From positions 1 through 64,000 of the forward strand of contig NZ_JASCIS010000043.1 of assembly GCF_029968015.1 (NCBI RefSeq): DNA of 64,000 nt, given 5' to 3'. Source of the DNA: Streptomyces luteolus (GTDB taxonomy: Bacteria > Actinomycetota > Actinomycetes > Streptomycetales > Streptomycetaceae). The position numbers and the translations under genes are program-made. Within the stretch, counting starts at the first letter, position 1. Every line of letters begins with the position of its first letter. The notes beneath the pieces are model-generated. The model saw only the letters and a list, made by a program, of their open reading frames with translations. It did no database searches and was not told the origin of the DNA. Positions 42,468-51,026 of the stretch are shown here, in pieces.

Positions 42468-43019
42468 TTAACCGGACGAACTTGGACTCTTCGGGTACCG
42501 GACGAAGAGCACGCCCTGGACCTCGCCGTCCGGGGCGCCGTAGACGTGCGGGGTGTCGGCCGGCCAGTGGGCGTGGCCGCCCGGGCCTGCCGTCTGCGGG
42601 GCGCCGGGCAGGCCGACGACCGCCGTTCCGGAGAGCACCATCAGGCTCTCGGTGGTGTGCGGGACGTGTGCGGCCGACTCCTGTGGCGCGCCCTCGGCGA
42701 TGGTGATGCGGAAGACGTCGGTGGCCGCGCTCTCGTCCTCGTACCGCTCCAGGAGGACCGCCGTGACGGCGCTGCCCGAGACCCCGGCCGTGCCTGCGGC
42801 GATGCCGGGGGAGGGGTCGTCGAGGACGGCGCTGAGCGGGCGGCCGAGCGCGGTCGTCAGGGCGTAGAGCGTTTCGAGGGTGGGGTTGCGCCGGCCCGTC
42901 TCCAGCTCCGAGAGTGTGCCCTTGCCCACGCCCGAGCGGCGTGCGAGCTCCGACAGGGACAGGCCGTCGGCCTGCCGCAGCTGCTTCAGCCTGCGCCCGA
43001 CCTCGTCGTTCAGTCCCAT
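42468..43019 (-). CDS. XRE-family regulator with C-terminal cupin
   Basis: The 183-residue regulator has an N-terminal Cro/C1-type HTH (LSLSELARRSGVGKGTLSEL, about 20-39) and a C-terminal cupin (about 95-175) with HVPHTTESLMVLSGTAVVGL and GGHAHWPADTPHVYGA. The cupin should sense a small ligand. It is divergent from a BenE-type transporter, with a tandem palindromic operator in the 110-bp gap, so it probably controls the transporter and itself. The ligand could be an aromatic acid, by the transporter family. Confidence 0.9.
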   Translation of the reverse strand: MGLNDEVGRRLKQLRQADGLSLSELARRSGVGKGTLSELETGRRNPTLETLYALTTALGRPLSAVLDDPSPGIAAGTAGVSGSAVTAVLLERYEDESAATDVFRITIAEGAPQESAAHVPHTTESLMVLSGTAVVGLPGAPQTAGPGGHAHWPADTPHVYGAPDGEVQGVLFVRYPKSPSSSG

Positions 43020-43074
43020 ATCGGACTCCGTCCGTCCCCGTGTGCTTTGACGTTTCGCCACCGGCGTCCTTAGT

Positions 43075-43106
43075 GTTCCACAAACAGAACGTTCCGTTGA
43101 TGGAAC
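43075..43106. promoter_or_regulatory. tandem 16-bp operators between XRE-cupin and benE genes
   Basis: Two back-to-back 16-bp imperfect palindromes: GTTCCACAAACAGAAC (43075-43090) and GTTCCGTTGATGGAAC (43091-43106), each GTTCC-N6-(A/G)GAAC. The direct repetition at 16 bp is what two dimers on one face and a half would need. It probably serves the XRE-cupin regulator. Confidence 0.75.
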
Positions 43107-43129
43107 GCCCCTCTCCGGAAGTGACCCGC

Positions 43130-44374
43130 ATGTCCGCGCTCGCCCGCATACGCGCCACCGCACCTCCCTCGGCCGTGACGGCGGCGCTGATCGCGGTCAC
43201 CGTCGGCGTGACCAGTGCAGCGGCGATCGTCTTCACCGCGGCGCGGGCCGCCGGGGCGGACACGCGGGAGATCTCCTCGTGGATGCTGGCGCTCGGCGTG
43301 GGGATCGCCGTGACCAGCGCGGGTCTGTCGCTCCGCTACCAGGCGCCGGTTCTCACCTCCTGGTCGACGCCGGGAGCCGCGCTCCTCGCCACGAGCCTGA
43401 CCGGGGTCTCCATGGAGAGGGCCGTGGGCGCGTTCGTGTTCAGCGGCGTACTGATCCTGCTGAGCGGTCTGACGGGATGGTTCGCGCGGATCATGGACCG
43501 GATCCCCGTACCGCTGGCGTCGGCGCTGCTCGCCGGGGTGCTCCTGGAATTCGGGACGGGGCTCTTCTCCCAGATGGGCGGCAGTTTCGCGATCGCGTTC
43601 CCGGTGTTCGCGCTGTACCTCCTCGCGCGCCGGCTGCTGCCCCGCTACGCGGTCCTCGTCGCGCTCGGCGGCGGAGTCGTCGCCTCCGTCCTCACCGGCG
43701 GCTGGCATCTGGAGCGGGTCCGGCTGTCCCTCGCGCAGCCGGTGTTCACGGCGCCCGAGTTCGACTGGAAGGTGCTCGTCAGCGTCGGTGTGCCGCTGTT
43801 CGTCGTCACCATGGCCTCCCAGAACCTCCCGGGAGTCGCCGTGCTGCGCGCCTCCGGGTACGACGTCCCCGTCTCGCCCGTACTGACGTGGACGGGGGCC
43901 GCGCAGGCGGTCCTCGCGCCGTTCGGGGCGTTCGGCCTCAACCTGGCGGCGATCACCGCCGCGATCTGCACCGGCGACGAGGCCCACCCCGACCGGCGGC
44001 GCCGCTATCTCGCGGCCGTGTGGGCCGGTGCCTTCTACCTGTGCGTCGGCCTGCTCGGCGCGACCGTCGCCTCCCTGCTGACCGCGATGCCGCACGCACT
44101 CGTCCTGGCCGTCGCCGGGGTCGGCCTGCTCGCCACGATCGAGGCGTCCCTGGCCAGTGCCCTGTCGGACCCGGCGTCCAGGGAGGCGGCTGTCGTCACC
44201 TTCCTCGCCACGGCCTCCGGCGTGACACTCCTCGGCATCGGGTCCGCGTTCTGGGGGCTGCTCGCGGGCGGGCTCACCAGCGCCATCGCGTCAGCGGGCC
44301 GCCGCCGCGCGACGGCGTCTGCCTCTCGGTCCGCCGAGCAGGATGCGCGTACGCCTGAGGGAATGTCCGCGTGA
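43130..44374 (+). CDS. benzoate/H+ symporter family transporter (BenE-like)
   Basis: The 414-residue inner-membrane protein has about 12 helices. BenE-type stretches are APVLTSWSTPGAALLATSLT, LEFGTGLFSQMGGSFAIAFP, VVTMASQNLPGVAVLRASGY and GLNLAAITAAICTGDEAHPD. BenE proteins import benzoate; others in the family carry unknown aromatics. GGAAG precedes ATG 43130 by nine bases, and an upstream ATG at 43100 would lie inside the operator. The last about 30 residues are a charged tail. No benzoate catabolic genes are near. Confidence 0.9.
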   Translation: MSALARIRATAPPSAVTAALIAVTVGVTSAAAIVFTAARAAGADTREISSWMLALGVGIAVTSAGLSLRYQAPVLTSWSTPGAALLATSLTGVSMERAVGAFVFSGVLILLSGLTGWFARIMDRIPVPLASALLAGVLLEFGTGLFSQMGGSFAIAFPVFALYLLARRLLPRYAVLVALGGGVVASVLTGGWHLERVRLSLAQPVFTAPEFDWKVLVSVGVPLFVVTMASQNLPGVAVLRASGYDVPVSPVLTWTGAAQAVLAPFGAFGLNLAAITAAICTGDEAHPDRRRRYLAAVWAGAFYLCVGLLGATVASLLTAMPHALVLAVAGVGLLATIEASLASALSDPASREAAVVTFLATASGVTLLGIGSAFWGLLAGGLTSAIASAGRRRATASASRSAEQDARTPEGMSA

Positions 44375-44437
44375 CGGCCGCCCCCGCGTCAACTCGCCCA
44401 CTCCGCACCTCGGTCGCGCACCCCGCCGACCGTCCCC

Positions 44438-45223
44438 CTACCCCTCACGCGCCACGACTGCCCCCGCCCCCGGCTCCGCGGTCCGCCGCCGCGCGGTCGC
44501 GACGATCCGTTCGAGTCTGCGGCTGTGCGCGCCCCGCCAGTACACGCGCCCGCACCCGGGGCAGCGCGTGAAGGAGTCGTGCGTACGGCGGGTGCCGGGC
44601 GCGAGCAACGGCGCCACGTCGCTCTTCCGCACCTCTGTCAGCGGGGCCGCGTTGCACACCGTGCAGCGGGTCCACGGGGCGAGAGGCGGCTCGAACCGGT
44701 CGAGGACGTCGGCGAGCTGACCGTCCGGGTCGGCGCCTCGCACGTACGCCCCCAGCCACAGGGACCTGCGGCGCAGCAGCCCGCGGTCGCGGGTGAGGAG
44801 CACCCGGCGCTCCGCGTTCGCCTGTGTGACCAGCGCGGCGTCATCCAGGTCGTTGCGGTACGCGGTGTCCACGCCGAGCAGCCGCAACTGCCGGGCAAGC
44901 GCGCCCAGATGGACGTCGAGGACGAATCTCGGCGGCTGCGGCCGCGGCCGCTGCGGCCGTCGTACGGGCCGCACCTCTACGTGGTCGCCCGGGCGCGGCC
45001 TGTACCCGGGACCCACACCGAGGCCCTCGGCGCGCAGCGCTCCGACCTCCGTCAACGGCACCCCCAGCGCCTCCACGACATGCCCGAGCGACGAGGTGCC
45101 GTCGACCCCCACCCGGACCGGCTCCTCGCCGCGGTGCCGGGCGGGCAGGAACGGCCGGAGCTCGGCGGGGAAGGCGAGGAGGACTCCGGCCGGGTCCCGC
45201 GGGCGGGGCTGCGGCTTGTCCAC
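44438..45223 (-). CDS. Mut7-C RNase domain protein with N-terminal ubiquitin-like domain
   Basis: The 261-residue protein has an N-terminal Mut7-C ubiquitin/RNAse domain (PVRVGVDGTSSLGHVVEALG, about 35-85) and a Mut7-C PIN-like RNase domain (FVLDVHLGALARQLRLLGVD, LLTRDRGLLRRRSLW). It closes with a zinc ribbon, CTVCNA ... CPGCGRVYWRG. The acidic residues Asp in FVLDVHLG and LLTRDRG are the PIN-type metal ligands. GTG 45223 is the start. Such proteins are expected to cleave or bind structured RNA; the target is not known. Confidence 0.9.
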   Translation of the reverse strand: MDKPQPRPRDPAGVLLAFPAELRPFLPARHRGEEPVRVGVDGTSSLGHVVEALGVPLTEVGALRAEGLGVGPGYRPRPGDHVEVRPVRRPQRPRPQPPRFVLDVHLGALARQLRLLGVDTAYRNDLDDAALVTQANAERRVLLTRDRGLLRRRSLWLGAYVRGADPDGQLADVLDRFEPPLAPWTRCTVCNAAPLTEVRKSDVAPLLAPGTRRTHDSFTRCPGCGRVYWRGAHSRRLERIVATARRRTAEPGAGAVVAREG

Positions 45224-45292
45224 GCTTCCAGGGTGCCACCGGGGGGCTTCCCGGGTGCCACCGGGCGCGGGGCGGAGGCCTCAGTACGGTGT

Positions 45293-45586
45293 CTAGCGGA
45301 CCTCGAAACCCTCCAGGCCCTCCGCCTCCTCGTCCACGACGGACACCTGCCGCACGGTCGCGGCGGGCGGGCCCTGTCCGGCCCACTCGACCAGGAGCGC
45401 GACATGGTGCGGCTCGCCCTCGAACACGGCCTCCACCGAGCCGTCCGGCAGATTCCGCACCCAGCCCGCCACCTGGTACTGCAGTGCCGTGCGGCGGCAG
45501 GTGTCCCGGAAGAACACACCCTGCACCTCGCCGGTGACGACGACCCGTCTACGCGTCGCCGCCAGGCCGGTCTTCCGGGTGTCCAC
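45293..45586 (-). CDS. acyP: acylphosphatase
   Basis: The 97-residue acylphosphatase has GEVQGVFFRDTCRRTA with catalytic Arg27 and AGWVRNLPDGSVEAVFEG with Asn45, at the expected spacing. It hydrolyses carboxyl-phosphate bonds such as 1,3-bisphosphoglycerate or acetyl phosphate. The GTG start at 45586 overlaps by one base the TAG of the DUF1876 gene upstream. The first ten residues are an extension with no function seen. Confidence 0.95.
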   Translation of the reverse strand: MDTRKTGLAATRRRVVVTGEVQGVFFRDTCRRTALQYQVAGWVRNLPDGSVEAVFEGEPHHVALLVEWAGQGPPAATVRQVSVVDEEAEGLEGFEVR

Positions 45587-45888
45587 TAGCCCTCCGATGC
45601 GTCCGGCCAGCCGACATAGGGCCTGTCGGCCGGCTGCTCACGGGTGGTGCCCGCCGCCGCCATGTCCTTGTACGCGGTGCGCTTGAGCTGTTGTGCCAGG
45701 TCCTCCAGGGCCCGGGCCGTGGCCAGGTCGTCGCCGATCTCGGCTACGTCCTCGTCCGAGGGGTTGCGGTGGGCCGTGCCGTGGCCGATGACGTGGCCGC
45801 CACCCGTGTCGAGGTCGACGCTGACCTTCGTCGTGCGGTCCTCCTCGATCAGGTGGACGCGGGCCGTCCAATCAGTGGTGTGCGACAT
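45586..45888 (-). CDS. DUF1876 domain protein
   Basis: The 100-residue protein has TDWTARVHLIEEDRTTKVSV, GGHVIGHGTAHRNPSDEDVA and AEIGDDLATARALEDLAQQL, the pattern of DUF1876, a small dsRBD-like fold common in actinobacteria, many of them stress-regulated. ATG 45888 is the start and the stop overlaps the acylphosphatase start, so the two are co-translated. Function unknown. Confidence 0.85.
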   Translation of the reverse strand: MSHTTDWTARVHLIEEDRTTKVSVDLDTGGGHVIGHGTAHRNPSDEDVAEIGDDLATARALEDLAQQLKRTAYKDMAAAGTTREQPADRPYVGWPDASEG

Positions 45889-46387
45889 GGTGATCCTCCA
45901 GCGCTCTGTGCCGGACGGCCCGGTTCGGCGGGGGACGCCCCCGCTGCCGTAGGCAGAACCGTCCGGGAGGTTCTCGGTGCCCCGCTTTCCAGGATCGCGC
46001 CACAGGCACCGTTACTGCATCCGATGACCGCATCCGATGCCTGGTCGGGTTGACGCATCCGCGCTTCGGGACGTGGTCCGCGAGCTGCCTCGAAGGGGGT
46101 CGATGGCCTGTGGGCCGTGCAGCCAGATCGTCACCGGGAGGTTGTCGCAGCCGCTGACGGAGACGGGGAGGACTGCGTGGCGGACCTCGCTCATCCTGGC
46201 CGGTGCGTTGCGATCATCCGCTGGAGGCGGCGCCGGGCGGAGTGCTCGCGCATGCCGGGCGCCGCGCCGAGCCCGGTGCGGCCGAGGCGCCCGTCGACGC
46301 CGAGGGCCGCCACCACGGCCACGTCCTCCGGTGCGGGCCCGCGGTGCAGTCGGGCGCTGTCCACGCCGAGTGCCCGGCCGATCCGGG

Positions 46388-46492
46388 CACGGCGGCCCTC
46401 GGCTCGGCGGCCCTCGGCTCGGCGGCCCTCGGCTCGGCGGCCCTCGGCTCGGCGGCCCTCGGCACGGCGGCCCTCGGCACGGCGGCCCTCGG
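46388..46492. repeat. 15-bp tandem repeat
   Basis: Seven near-perfect copies of GGCGGCCCTCGGCTC; the last three have GGCAC instead of GGCTC. In plus frame 3 it would read SAALG and TAALG pentapeptides, in a minus frame EGRRA. Confidence 0.8.
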
Positions 46493-46589
46493 TGATCCCT
46501 CGGTGCCGAGCTCGCCCTCTTCCGGCACGCCGACCCGGGGGCCATGCTGACGGACGGACTGCCCGACATGATCCCCGCCAACCCCAACC

Positions 46590-46630
46590 GAACCAACCCA
46601 ACCAACCCAACCAACCCAACCAACCCAACC
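46590..46630. repeat. 9-bp tandem repeat AACCAACCC
   Basis: Four to five copies lie about 70-110 bp before the amidase start. They are within its probable leader or promoter. Confidence 0.8.
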
Positions 46631-46702
46631 CCGACCACTCCCCGCGCTCGCCCCGTACCGAACCCACGACTCCGTCCGCCTCCCGCCAGGAAAGGCTTCC
46701 GC

Positions 46703-48163
46703 ATGAACGCGTACGACTCCCGCACCGAGCTCGGCTACCTCAGCGCCACCGAGGCGCGACGGCTCTTCGAGGCCCGGGAGTTGTCCCCGGTGGAGCTGAT
46801 GCGCGCGGTCATCGCGCGTGCGGAGCAGACCGAGCCGGTCGTCAACGCCTTCACCGAGCAGCTCTTCGACGAGGCGCTCGCCCAGGCCCGGCACGCCGAG
46901 GACCGCTTCCTCGGCAAGGCAGGCCTGACGCCGCGCCCTCTGGAAGGCATCCCCGTCGCCACCAAGGAGAAGCACGCCATCGCCGGGCGTTCCCTCACCG
47001 AGGGCTCCCTCGTCAACGTCGGCAACATCGCCACCGAGAACGCCCCCGTGATCGACCGCGTCCTGGACGCCGGCGGCATCATCCACGCCCGTACCGCCAC
47101 CCCCGAGTTCTCCGTCGCCACCTTCACGCACAGCCGCCTGTGGGGGGTCACCCGCAATCCGTGGAACCCGAAGTTCACCCCCGGCGGCTCGTCCGGCGGC
47201 GCGGGCGCCTCCCTCGCGGCCGGTACGACGCTGCTCGCGTCCGCCTCCGACATCGGCGGCTCCACCCGCATCCCCGCCGCGTTCACCGGCACCGTCGGCT
47301 ACAAGGCCCCGTACGGCCGGATTCCCGGCGTGGCGCCGCTCTCCGCCGACCACTACCGCGGCGACGGCCCGATGGCGCGGACCGTCGACGACTGCCTCAC
47401 CTTCGCCAACGTCCTCGCCGGACCCGACCCGCGCGACCATGTGTCGCTGCGCCCGAAGCTCGTCCTGCCGACCACGTACGACTCGGTCGCGGGCATGCGG
47501 ATCGCGCTGTGCGTGAACCTCGGTGCGTACGAGGTCCACCCCGAGGTGGAGGCCAACACCCGCGAGATCGCCCGGGCCCTCACCGACGCGGGCGCGAAGG
47601 TCGAGGAGATCGAACTCCCGTGGACCAAGGAGGACATCCTCATCAGCCTCGCGGCGCACTTCTCCACCACGTTCGGCGCCGTCGTCTCCGAGATCGAGGC
47701 GAAGCACCGCGACCGTATGTCCGCCTACTCGGCCGCCTTCGCGGACACCATGGCCGAAGCCCGTGCGCGCTTCACGTACGTCGACGGTCTGCGCGTCGAG
47801 ACCCGGCTGCAGCGCGAACTCGCCGAGGCGATGGGGCCCTTCGACGCGCTCATCTGCCCGACCACCGCGGTGCCGGGCATGCCCGCCGGGGACGACCTCC
47901 TGGGCCGGCTGGTGGTCGACGGCGAGGACCACGGTGAGCCGCTGTGGGCGGCGATGACCATCCCCTTCAACATCAACAACCGCTGCCCGGTCCTCAACGT
48001 CCCCAGCGGGCAGTCCAGTTGGGGCCTGCCGACCGGGGTGCAGATCGTCGGCCACACCTACGACGACGCGACCGTCTTCCGCGTCGGCAAGGCCCTGGAA
48101 CAGCTCCGTCCCTGGACCTGCCTGCCGGACGACGGGCCGCTCGGCGGTGCGGCGGCGGGTTGA
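46703..48163 (+). CDS. amidase (amidase signature family)
   Basis: The 486-residue cytoplasmic amidase has catalytic Lys88 in GIPVATKEKHAIAG, cis-Ser163 in PGGSSGGAGASLAAG and nucleophile Ser187 in DIGGSTRIPAAFTG, the complete Ser-cisSer-Lys triad. Length is normal. AGGAAAGG lies about ten bases before ATG 46703; the open frame upstream runs through the AACCAACCC repeat and is not believed. The family hydrolyses a wide range of amides including indoleacetamide and nitrile-derived amides, so the substrate is open. Confidence 0.92.
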   Translation: MNAYDSRTELGYLSATEARRLFEARELSPVELMRAVIARAEQTEPVVNAFTEQLFDEALAQARHAEDRFLGKAGLTPRPLEGIPVATKEKHAIAGRSLTEGSLVNVGNIATENAPVIDRVLDAGGIIHARTATPEFSVATFTHSRLWGVTRNPWNPKFTPGGSSGGAGASLAAGTTLLASASDIGGSTRIPAAFTGTVGYKAPYGRIPGVAPLSADHYRGDGPMARTVDDCLTFANVLAGPDPRDHVSLRPKLVLPTTYDSVAGMRIALCVNLGAYEVHPEVEANTREIARALTDAGAKVEEIELPWTKEDILISLAAHFSTTFGAVVSEIEAKHRDRMSAYSAAFADTMAEARARFTYVDGLRVETRLQRELAEAMGPFDALICPTTAVPGMPAGDDLLGRLVVDGEDHGEPLWAAMTIPFNINNRCPVLNVPSGQSSWGLPTGVQIVGHTYDDATVFRVGKALEQLRPWTCLPDDGPLGGAAAG

Positions 48164-48443
48164 GAGGCTGGACCATGACCATTTCCTGACAGCGTGCCCG
48201 TGATCCCGCCCAGCCCTCTGGTGCGCAGCACCCCGTGCGGCGCGACGAACTGTCCATGACCTTCTGGCAGTTCATCGAGGACGACAAGGAGAAGGAACCC
48301 GACTACGTGGCCAACGCCGAGAGCTCTTCGCCTGCCTGGCGGACTCCGGTCAGGACTCCGGTCAGGACTCCACTCACTCTAGGCCGCACGGTTGAAGGCA
48401 CCCAGTGCCACTGCCAGAGTCTTAGTGCGGCCCGCCGGACCAG
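48164..48443. other. spacer with a doubtful short frame
   Basis: A plus-strand frame MRRDELSMTFWQFIEDDKEK... starts at 48235 and dissolves into GACTCCGGTCA repeats (48343-48372). It could be the N terminus of a lost gene; no family is recognised. Confidence 0.3.
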
Positions 48444-48937
48444 GTGGACGGAAGTGGGGACCGGGGCGCGCATCATGCCCTGACGTCGGAGATCCCGGCC
48501 GCCATCGGCGGGATGGCCGCGCAGGTGCCGGGCGACGGCGTGCTCGGGGCGCGCCCGCACCAGCTGGACCGCACCCGCGAGGACGTCTCCGTCGCCCCGG
48601 CCGACCGCCGTGCGCCGCACCGCCGCACCGCCGCACCGCCGGACCGCCCACGGCCGAGGGCATCCGCTCCAACATCGCCGTGGCGCTCCGCTACTTCGAC
48701 GCCTGGCTGCGCGGCCAGGGGGCCGTCGCCCTCGACGGCCTGATGGAGGACGCGGCCACCGCGGAGATCGCCCGCGTGCAGATCTGGCAGTGGCTGCGGC
48801 ACCGGCGCGTGAACGCCCGGGTGGACGACGTCCGCGCGCTCTTCGAACGCACCGCCCTGGCCCGGGAGTTGCCCGCCTTCTTCACCGCCGACGGGTACGC
48901 CCGCCACCTGGCCCCCAGTGCGGAGGCCCAGGCGTGA
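48444..48937 (+). pseudogene. aceB: malate synthase (aceB) 3' remnant
   Basis: Two frames hold the recognisable C-terminal half of malate synthase A. The first has IGGMAAQVPG and GVLGARPHQLDRTREDVSVA. The second, from about 48640, has TAEGIRSNIAVALRYFDAWL, RGQGAVALDGLMEDAATAEI and ARVQIWQWLRH. The N-terminal half, with the catalytic Arg and the glyoxylate/Mg site, is missing, and parts between GGMAAQ and GVLGARPH are deleted. No functional enzyme can be made; a real glyoxylate shunt gene must be elsewhere. The remnant ends at TGA 48935-48937. Confidence 0.75.
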
Positions 48938-49127
48938 GCGCGGCCCTCGGCACCGTCGCCGCCACGGGGCCGGGGTTCCACCAGTACCGCCAGGGGTAGA
49001 GGGCCCTGGTCACGCGGAGGGGGCGGGGCAGAGGGGGTGCCCCGCCCCCTCCGCAAATCCCGTGCCGATGCCCATACTTGTGTCACGCGCGCCCCACCCG
49101 CCCCGCCCGCTCCGGGAGGCCATGCCG

Positions 49128-50126
49128 ATGCAGCCGGAATCCGTACAGCCGGAATCCGTACAGAGCGAGGACGAGGTGACACCCGCCAGACCCCCGGGCG
49201 GCGGCGGGCAGTCGGGGCGAAGCCCTGGTACGTCCCTGCGATCGGACGTGAGGGCGGCGATTCCCGACGCCGCCGCGGCGGTCGGCGTGACCGTCGCGGT
49301 GTTCGTCTTCCTCTACGTACGGATGGCGTCCGGCGACTCGGCCACGGTCGCGGTCATGCCCTTCATGAACGACCCCTCCACGTACTGGATGTACCTGCTC
49401 AGCCAGGCCTTCGGCTGGTCCGGTCTGCTGTGGGCCTGGGGCACGGTCATGCTCGGGCTCGTGCTGTCCGGGCCGCGCACCGACCGCCTGCCCGGGTCGC
49501 ACGCCACTCTGGAGCGCTGGCACCGCACGACGAGCCTCACCACCATGGCGCTGATGTTCGCGCACGCCCTGATGTTCGCCGCCGAACTCGTCCGCTACGA
49601 GGAGAAGTTGGCCTGGGCCGCCCGCCTCTGGGCAGGATTCGCGGACTCCTTCATGCCGTTCTGGTACGACTCCGGCACCGGCAAGCTCGCCATCCCGATC
49701 GGCCAGGGCGCGCTCTACCTCGCCGTACCGCTCGGACTGCTCTTCTACGCGCGGCACCGCATCGGCGCGAAGACCTGGCGGCGGCTGCACCGCTGCGTGA
49801 TCGTCGTGTACGTCCTCAGCGTCTGGCACACCTTCCTGTACGGCACCAACGTCTGGTACGGGGAGTGGCCCCGCACCGTGCTCTGGCTGCTCCAACTACC
49901 CGTGGCCGTACTGCTGTTGGTCCGGCTCATGCGACCCGCACGACGCAGCGAACGCCTGGCCGGGCCGAGCCGCGCGGGGGCCGCGAACTGGACCCTGCGC
50001 GCGGCCGGCCGGATCGCCGCGGCAGCCGTGGTCGTCGGGCTCCTGGCGGTCGTGGCATCCGGGCACGACGGCGGCCGCGAACGCCCGCAAGATCCGCCCG
50101 CAAAATCCAGCCCCTCCGGCGTTTGA
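49128..50126 (+). CDS. ferric-reductase-like transmembrane protein
   Basis: The 332-residue membrane protein has about six helices and the ferric-reductase-like heme-binding pattern: HRTTSLTTMALMFAHALMFA and RLHRCVIVVYVLSVWHTFLY supply paired His ligands on two helices. It lacks the FAD and NAD domains of full ferric reductases, like YedZ/MsrQ-type cytochromes. ATG 49128 has GGGAGG at eight bases; ATGs at 49068 and 49122 are worse placed. The N terminus has PESVQ repeats. The last ten residues (KSSPSGV) and the stop come from the dispersed repeat that follows. Confidence 0.82.
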   Translation: MQPESVQPESVQSEDEVTPARPPGGGGQSGRSPGTSLRSDVRAAIPDAAAAVGVTVAVFVFLYVRMASGDSATVAVMPFMNDPSTYWMYLLSQAFGWSGLLWAWGTVMLGLVLSGPRTDRLPGSHATLERWHRTTSLTTMALMFAHALMFAAELVRYEEKLAWAARLWAGFADSFMPFWYDSGTGKLAIPIGQGALYLAVPLGLLFYARHRIGAKTWRRLHRCVIVVYVLSVWHTFLYGTNVWYGEWPRTVLWLLQLPVAVLLLVRLMRPARRSERLAGPSRAGAANWTLRAAGRIAAAAVVVGLLAVVASGHDGGRERPQDPPAKSSPSGV

Positions 50127-50190
50127 GGAGCGGGGTCCGGGGCGGAGCCCCGAAGTGCCGCAGGCTTTCGGGAAGGGGCGGGGAGGGGAA
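50107..50190. repeat. dispersed intergenic repeat, copy 3
   Basis: It has the same core as at 22341-22390, then GGTCCGGGGCGGAGCCCCG (hairpin) and GGGAAGGGGCGGGGAGGGG. It begins inside the preceding gene and lies between that gene and the convergent BtuD-type ATPase. Confidence 0.7.
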
Positions 50191-50222
50191 ATAACTACCC
50201 CCGCGCCGGACTACCCGCACGC

Positions 50223-51026
50223 TCACGCAGAACCGGCAGGAACCCGCTCCTCAGGCAGAAACACCACCTGCGGCGCCCCCGTACGAGGGTGCGGCGTGAC
50301 CTCGCCCGCCACGCCGTACACCTCACCCAGGAGCCCCGGCGTGAGCACCTCCGCCGGGGGACCGGACGCCGTGACAAGCCCCTCCGACAGGACGTACAGC
50401 CGGTCGCAGTAGTACGCCGCCAGGTTCAGGTCGTGCAGGGCGACCAGAACCGTGGCGGGCAGCGCGCGCAGGATGCCGAGGACCTGCAACTGGTGCCGGA
50501 TGTCCAGGTGGTTGGTCGGTTCGTCCAGGACGAGCAGCGAGGGCCGCTGCGCCAACGCGCGTGCGACGAGGACGCGTTGGCGTTCGCCGCCCGAGAGCCG
50601 GTCGAAGGGCCGGTCGGCGAGGTCGGCGGCGTCCACCGAGGCGAGGCAGGACTCGACGATCCGGGTGTCCTCCGCGGTGTCGCCGTCGAGGAGGCGTTTG
50701 TGCGGGGTGCGGCCCATGGCGACGACCTCCCGCACCGCCAGGTCGAAGTCGGCCGCGCCGTCCTGGACGACCGCGGCCACCGTCCGGGCGAGCCGGCGCA
50801 CCGGCAGCGACCAGGCGTCGTCCCCGTCCACACGCACGGTGCCGGAGTCGGGCCGCAGCACCCGGTAGACGGCGCGCAGCAGGCTGGACTTGCCGCTGCC
50901 GTTGGGACCGACCAGGCCGACGACCTCGCCGGGCCGCGCGGTCAGCGAGATGTCCTGGACAAGCCGGCGGGCGCCCGCGCTGAGCGTCACCCCGTCGACG
51001 GTGAGGTCGCTCGAAGAGACGGTCAT
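50223..51026 (-). CDS. btuD: cobalamin/siderophore-type ABC ATPase (BtuD-like)
   Basis: The 267-residue ATPase has Walker A GPNGSGKS (40-47), signature LSGGERQRVLVARALA, Walker B LLVLDEPTNHLDI and the H-loop in VALHDLNLAAYYCDRL. It belongs to the FepC/BtuD group. ATG 51026 overlaps the permease stop (ATGA). It is the last gene of an operon preceded by a cobalamin riboswitch, so vitamin B12 or a precursor corrinoid is the expected cargo rather than a siderophore. Confidence 0.88.
   Translation of the reverse strand: MTVSSSDLTVDGVTLSAGARRLVQDISLTARPGEVVGLVGPNGSGKSSLLRAVYRVLRPDSGTVRVDGDDAWSLPVRRLARTVAAVVQDGAADFDLAVREVVAMGRTPHKRLLDGDTAEDTRIVESCLASVDAADLADRPFDRLSGGERQRVLVARALAQRPSLLVLDEPTNHLDIRHQLQVLGILRALPATVLVALHDLNLAAYYCDRLYVLSEGLVTASGPPAEVLTPGLLGEVYGVAGEVTPHPRTGAPQVVFLPEERVPAGSA

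Larger units (their letters stand above)
45889..46702. other. 814-bp spacer upstream of the amidase gene
   Basis: No gene can be supported. On the minus strand a short frame beginning MSEVRHAVLPVSVSGCDNLP (46012-46191) overlaps, as ATGA, the end of another frame that runs through the EGRRA repeat; it might be a relic but no family is recognised. 46388-46492 holds about seven copies of the 15-bp unit GGCGGCCCTCGGCTC, and 46590-46630 five copies of AACCAACCC before the amidase. Confidence 0.4.

Noticed and set aside
46544..46702. N-terminal extension of the amidase
   Set aside because: It consists of the AACCAACCC repeat and Pro/Arg nonsense; a good ribosome site precedes ATG 46703.
44438..46725. 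Long antisense open frames through several genes, such as across Mut7-C and the amidase
   Set aside because: High GC keeps antisense frames open; third-position GC and domain content support only the annotated strand.
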